A program made the translations under genes and the position numbers. From Colimorpha sp045642445 (GTDB lineage Bacteria; Bacteroidota; Bacteroidia; Bacteroidales; P3): 7,635 nucleotides of DNA. Below are positions 5,788 to 7,635 of the stretch, piece by piece (position 1 is the stretch's first letter; each line of letters begins with the position of its first letter). The stretch spans positions 1 to 7,635 of the forward strand of contig JAZUIX010000068.1 of assembly GCA_045642445.1 (NCBI GenBank). Direction: 5' to 3'. The notes beneath the pieces were generated by a model, which saw only the letters and a list, made by a program, of their open reading frames with translations, was not told the origin of the DNA and did no database searches.

Positions 5788-5976
5788 GATTTTGCCACGG
5801 ATTACGCGAATTGCAAAATCATTCAATACACATTAAGTCCTTATTATTTGTATTCAAATTAATATCACTGTTTTTAAGAGAACACTAATAACTGTAGGTA
5901 TTGTTTTATTGATGACCTTGCTATCCTCGTAATCCGAGGCAAGGACTGAGGCTGACGCGGTAATTTGTCGCTGTAT
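5788..5976 (+). repeat. subunit A1: head hairpin plus hairpin module
   Basis: The head is GATTTTGC (5788-5795) and GCAAAATC (5813-5820), a perfect 8-bp inverted repeat around a 17-nt loop with GGATTACGCGAAT. An AT-rich body follows, then a hairpin at 5914-5946 with outer arms CCTTG/CAAGG and inner arms CCTCG/CGAGG around TAATC. Then come the tail GGCTGACGCGGTAATTTG and TCGCTGTAT. Strand is given arbitrarily as plus. Confidence 0.88.
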
Positions 5977-6020
5977 GAGTTTCTTCTATATCAATAACAA
6001 CTGAAAAAATCATTACATTA

Positions 6021-6072
6021 ATGTCCTTGCTATGCATAATCTGCTGCAAGGACGGGCTGACGCGGTCATTTG
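6021..6072 (+). repeat. hairpin module C1
   Basis: GTCCTTGC (6023-6030) pairs perfectly with GCAAGGAC (6046-6053), and an inner GCA/TGC pair can form in the loop. The tail GGGCTGACGCGGTCATTTG follows, matching the tails of A and B. The body that follows (6073-6225) holds AAAGTCTC low-complexity words and the dyad CCCGCGGG (about 6211-6218). Confidence 0.88.
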
Positions 6073-6225
6073 AAAGCACAAAGTCTCAAAAATCTAAAGT
6101 CTCAAACCTCTTCAACCTCTCAGACTTCTTTTGTTGCCTGATGAAGGCTTAACAAAACATCAATAACTTAAGCCAAAACAGAGGACATCGATGTCAACCA
6201 TAGACAAACGCCCGCGGGAGCCTAC

Positions 6226-6418
6226 GATTTTGCCGCGGATTACGCGAATTGCAAAATCATTCAATACACATTAAGTCCTTATTTATTTGTGTTCAAAAAA
6301 ATATCTCAATGTCTTTAAGAGAACGCAAATAACTGATGGTATTATTTTGATTGATGTCCTTGCTATCCTCGTAATCCGAGGCAAGGACTGAGGCTGACGC
6401 GGTAGTTTGTCGCTGTAT
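6226..6418 (+). repeat. subunit B1: head hairpin plus hairpin module
   Basis: The head inverted repeat GATTTTGC/GCAAAATC is at 6226-6258 and differs from A1's head at one base. The body differs clearly from A1. The hairpin at 6356-6388 has a 7-bp outer stem GTCCTTG/CAAGGAC and a 5-bp inner stem CCTCG/CGAGG. The tail is GGCTGACGCGGTAGTTTG followed by TCGCTGTAT. Confidence 0.88.
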
Positions 6419-6450
6419 TAATCTCGGCTGTTTTGGTTTAGTATCGATAT

Positions 6451-6480
6451 CGTCATGCTATGCAAATCTGCTGCATGATG
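6451..6480 (+). repeat. hairpin module D1
   Basis: TCATGC (6453-6458) pairs with GCATGA (6473-6478); a G-T and a C-G pair extend the stem outward. The loop shares TATGCA and AATCTGCT with C1, so the two are related. Two stem positions are exchanged in a pair-preserving way relative to C1. The CTGACGCGGT tail is absent here. Confidence 0.8.
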
Positions 6481-6596
6481 GTTAATTAGACGTAATAGTT
6501 ATTTTTGTGCGGATCAGAGGACTTCTTGAATTGAGAATTGAGAATTCGGGCGGTAGCCAGCTTTTTATTTTTCATTTTTCATTCTTCATTCAAAAA

Positions 6597-6785
6597 GATT
6601 TTGCTGCGGATTACACGAATAGCAAAATCGCCCCATACACATTAAGTCCTTATTATTTGTATTCAAATTAATATCACTGTTTTTAAGAGAACACTAATAA
6701 CTGTAGGTATTGTTTTATTGATGACCTTGCTATCCTCGTAATCCGAGGCAAGGACTGAGGCTGACGCGGTAGTTTGTCGCAGTAT
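6597..6785 (+). repeat. subunit A2
   Basis: The head inverted repeat is at 6597-6629, with an added inner T-A pair giving a 9-bp stem. The hairpin is at 6723-6755, identical to that of A1, including an A-A mismatch in the outer stem. The tail is GGCTGACGCGGTAGTTTG. The body is nearly identical to A1. Confidence 0.88.
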
Positions 6786-6829
6786 GAGTTTCTTCTATAT
6801 CAATAACAACTGAAAAAATCATTACATTA

Positions 6830-6881
6830 ATGTCCTTGCTATGCATAATCTGCTACAAGGACGGGCTGACGCGGTCATTTG
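6830..6881 (+). repeat. hairpin module C2
   Basis: GTCCTTG (6832-6838) pairs with CAAGGAC (6856-6862). One substitution relative to C1 (GCTGC to GCTAC) removes the innermost pair, leaving 7 bp. The tail GGGCTGACGCGGTCATTTG is unchanged. Confidence 0.87.
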
Positions 6882-7034
6882 AACGCACAAAGTCTCAAAA
6901 ATCTAAAGTCTCAAACCTCTTCAACCTCTCAGACTTCTTTTGTTGCCTGATGAAGGCTTAACAAAACATCAATAACTTAAACCAAAACAGGGAACATCAA
7001 TGTCAACCATAGACAAACGCCCGCGGGAGCCTAC

Positions 7035-7227
7035 GATTTTGCTGCGGATTACACGAATAGCAAAATCGCCCCATACACATTAAGTCCTTATTTATTTGTG
7101 TTCAAAAAAATATCTCAATGTCTTTAAGAGAACGCAAATAACTGATGGTGTTATTTTAATTGATGTCCTTGCAATTCTCGTAATCCGAGGCAAGGACTGA
7201 GGCTGACGCGGTAGTTTGTCGCTGTAT
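7035..7227 (+). repeat. subunit B2
   Basis: The head inverted repeat extends to 10 bp (7034-7068) through an inner T-A pair and a flanking C-G pair. The hairpin is at 7165-7197. Its inner arm changed from CCTCG to TCTCG, which still pairs with CGAGG through a T-G wobble, and the 7-bp outer stem is kept. The tail is unchanged from B1. Confidence 0.88.
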
Positions 7228-7260
7228 TAATCTCGGCTGTTTTGGTTTAGTATCGATATC

Positions 7261-7288
7261 GCCATGCTATGCAAATCTGCTGCATGAC
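7261..7288 (+). repeat. hairpin module D2
   Basis: CATGC (7263-7267) pairs with GCATG (7282-7286). Compared with D1, one outer pair is lost (C/A), while the next outward G-T wobble becomes a G-C pair (7261/7288). Confidence 0.78.
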
Positions 7289-7329
7289 AGTTAATTGGAC
7301 GTAATAGTTATTTTTGTGCGGATCAGCGG

Positions 7330-7635
7330 ACTTCTTAAATTGAAAATTGAGAATTGGGGCGGGAGCCTTTTTGAATGGAGAATTGAAAATTGAGAATTGG
7401 GGATGCGAGCCCGTCATTATTTCTGATTTATGAATGATGAGTTATGAGTGATTTATCGAAACAACGAATTTCACGAAAGAAACAAATTTCAGCTAACAGA
7501 GCAAAAAACACAACAAATTCAAACAAGGTGGTAATTTTGTCCTTTTTGTCCCTAACGTATCTTCCAAGTCTTGATAACTCAATTATTATCCGACTTATAA
7601 ATTAAGAACCAATCAATTAGAAAATACATTTATCA
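7330..7635. other. gene-free right end with start of a third tandem copy
   Basis: 7330-7362 repeats the leader of the long unit (ACTTCTTAAATTG, GGGGCGGGAGCC), and 7366-7402 repeats its AATTGAGAATTGGGG part again. Short words ATGAATGATGAG and ATGAGTGATTTA follow, then AACAACGAAT (7460-7469) with TTCACGAAAG. This recalls 1764-1779 beside capF, which reads AACAACAAATTTCACG. The last 120 bases are AT-rich with a direct repeat TTTTGTCC; I see no gene, RNA gene or clear promoter there. Confidence 0.7.

Larger units (their letters stand above)
5697..6520. repeat. long noncoding tandem unit, copy 1 (824 bp)
   Basis: The copy starts at ACTTCTTGAATTGAG and runs to the next occurrence at 6521. It contains subunits A1 and B1 and hairpin modules C1 and D1. 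It is 15 bp longer than copy 2, almost entirely because the leader (5717-5780) carries a block of the TTCGT family. Outside the short head segments, substitutions against copy 2 are few (about 8 in 400 bp in the A-C half and about 9 in 290 bp in the B-D half). No credible ORF is present on either strand. Confidence 0.93.
6521..7329. repeat. long noncoding tandem unit, copy 2 (809 bp)
   Basis: Same layout as copy 1: leader, A2 (6597), C2 (6830), B2 (7035), D2 (7261). A and B starts are both 809 bp after their counterparts. The leader has one extra AATTGAG word and lacks the TTCGT-family piece. The heads of A2 and B2 are identical to each other and differ by seven or eight bases from those of copy 1. 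No credible ORF on either strand. Confidence 0.93.

Noticed and set aside
5788..5820. GATTTTGC/GCAAAATC as terminal inverted repeats of an insertion sequence
   Set aside because: Only 17 bp lie between the arms and no transposase or target duplication is seen; a hairpin is the simpler reading.
5697..7635. tRNA or rRNA genes in the gene-free right part
   Set aside because: No cloverleaf with a GTTCRA-type T-loop or known rRNA segment was found; the hairpins are isolated stems.

Overview
The window looks like chromosomal DNA of a Bacteroidales species, probably Prevotella-like; the genus is an inference. Three things point there: a near-consensus Bacteroidetes promoter (TTG, 19 nt, TATCTTTG) before the gene at about 5.57 kb; dispersed low-complexity words of the kind common in these genomes (AATTGAGAATT, CGGATTACRCGAAT, AACAACGAAT, ACGAAGGACGAAGG); and CapF/CapE/CapG/NagB proteins of familiar Bacteroidetes type.

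Region 1 (1-3838, all minus strand) is a polysaccharide-precursor gene run. In transcription order it reads nagB (glucosamine-6-phosphate deaminase), capE (UDP-GlcNAc 4,6-dehydratase/5-epimerase), capF (bifunctional epimerase/reductase with a C-terminal cupin) and capG (2-epimerase, cut by the window edge). CapE, CapF and CapG together convert UDP-D-GlcNAc to UDP-L-FucNAc, a building block of capsule or O-antigen. NagB sits at the GlcN-6-P/Fru-6-P branch that feeds or drains the UDP-GlcNAc pool. capF carries an in-frame stretch made of the AATTGAGAATT repeat word that is otherwise intergenic here.

Region 2 (3839-4856) has no convincing gene. It holds a possible operator/promoter for nagB, two blocks of an ACGAAGG/CTTCGTC hairpin-forming repeat array, a set of four 11-bp-phased direct repeats, an AT-rich palindrome and one very small doubtful ORF.

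Region 3 (4857-5687, minus strand) is a gene for a small kinase-fold-like protein, broken by one apparent single-base deletion near 5248. Its Bacteroidetes promoter is still recognisable, with a long dyad abutting the -33 element and a short hairpin touching the start codon.

Region 4 (5697-7635) has no gene. It is two tandem copies (824 and 809 bp) of a long noncoding unit plus the start of a third. Each copy holds two related subunits (A and B) and four hairpin modules. Six of the eight modules share a tail with core CTGACGCGGT. Hairpins C and D differ by base-pair-preserving double changes, which suggests selection on a folded RNA or single-stranded DNA. This array is the least explained part of the window.
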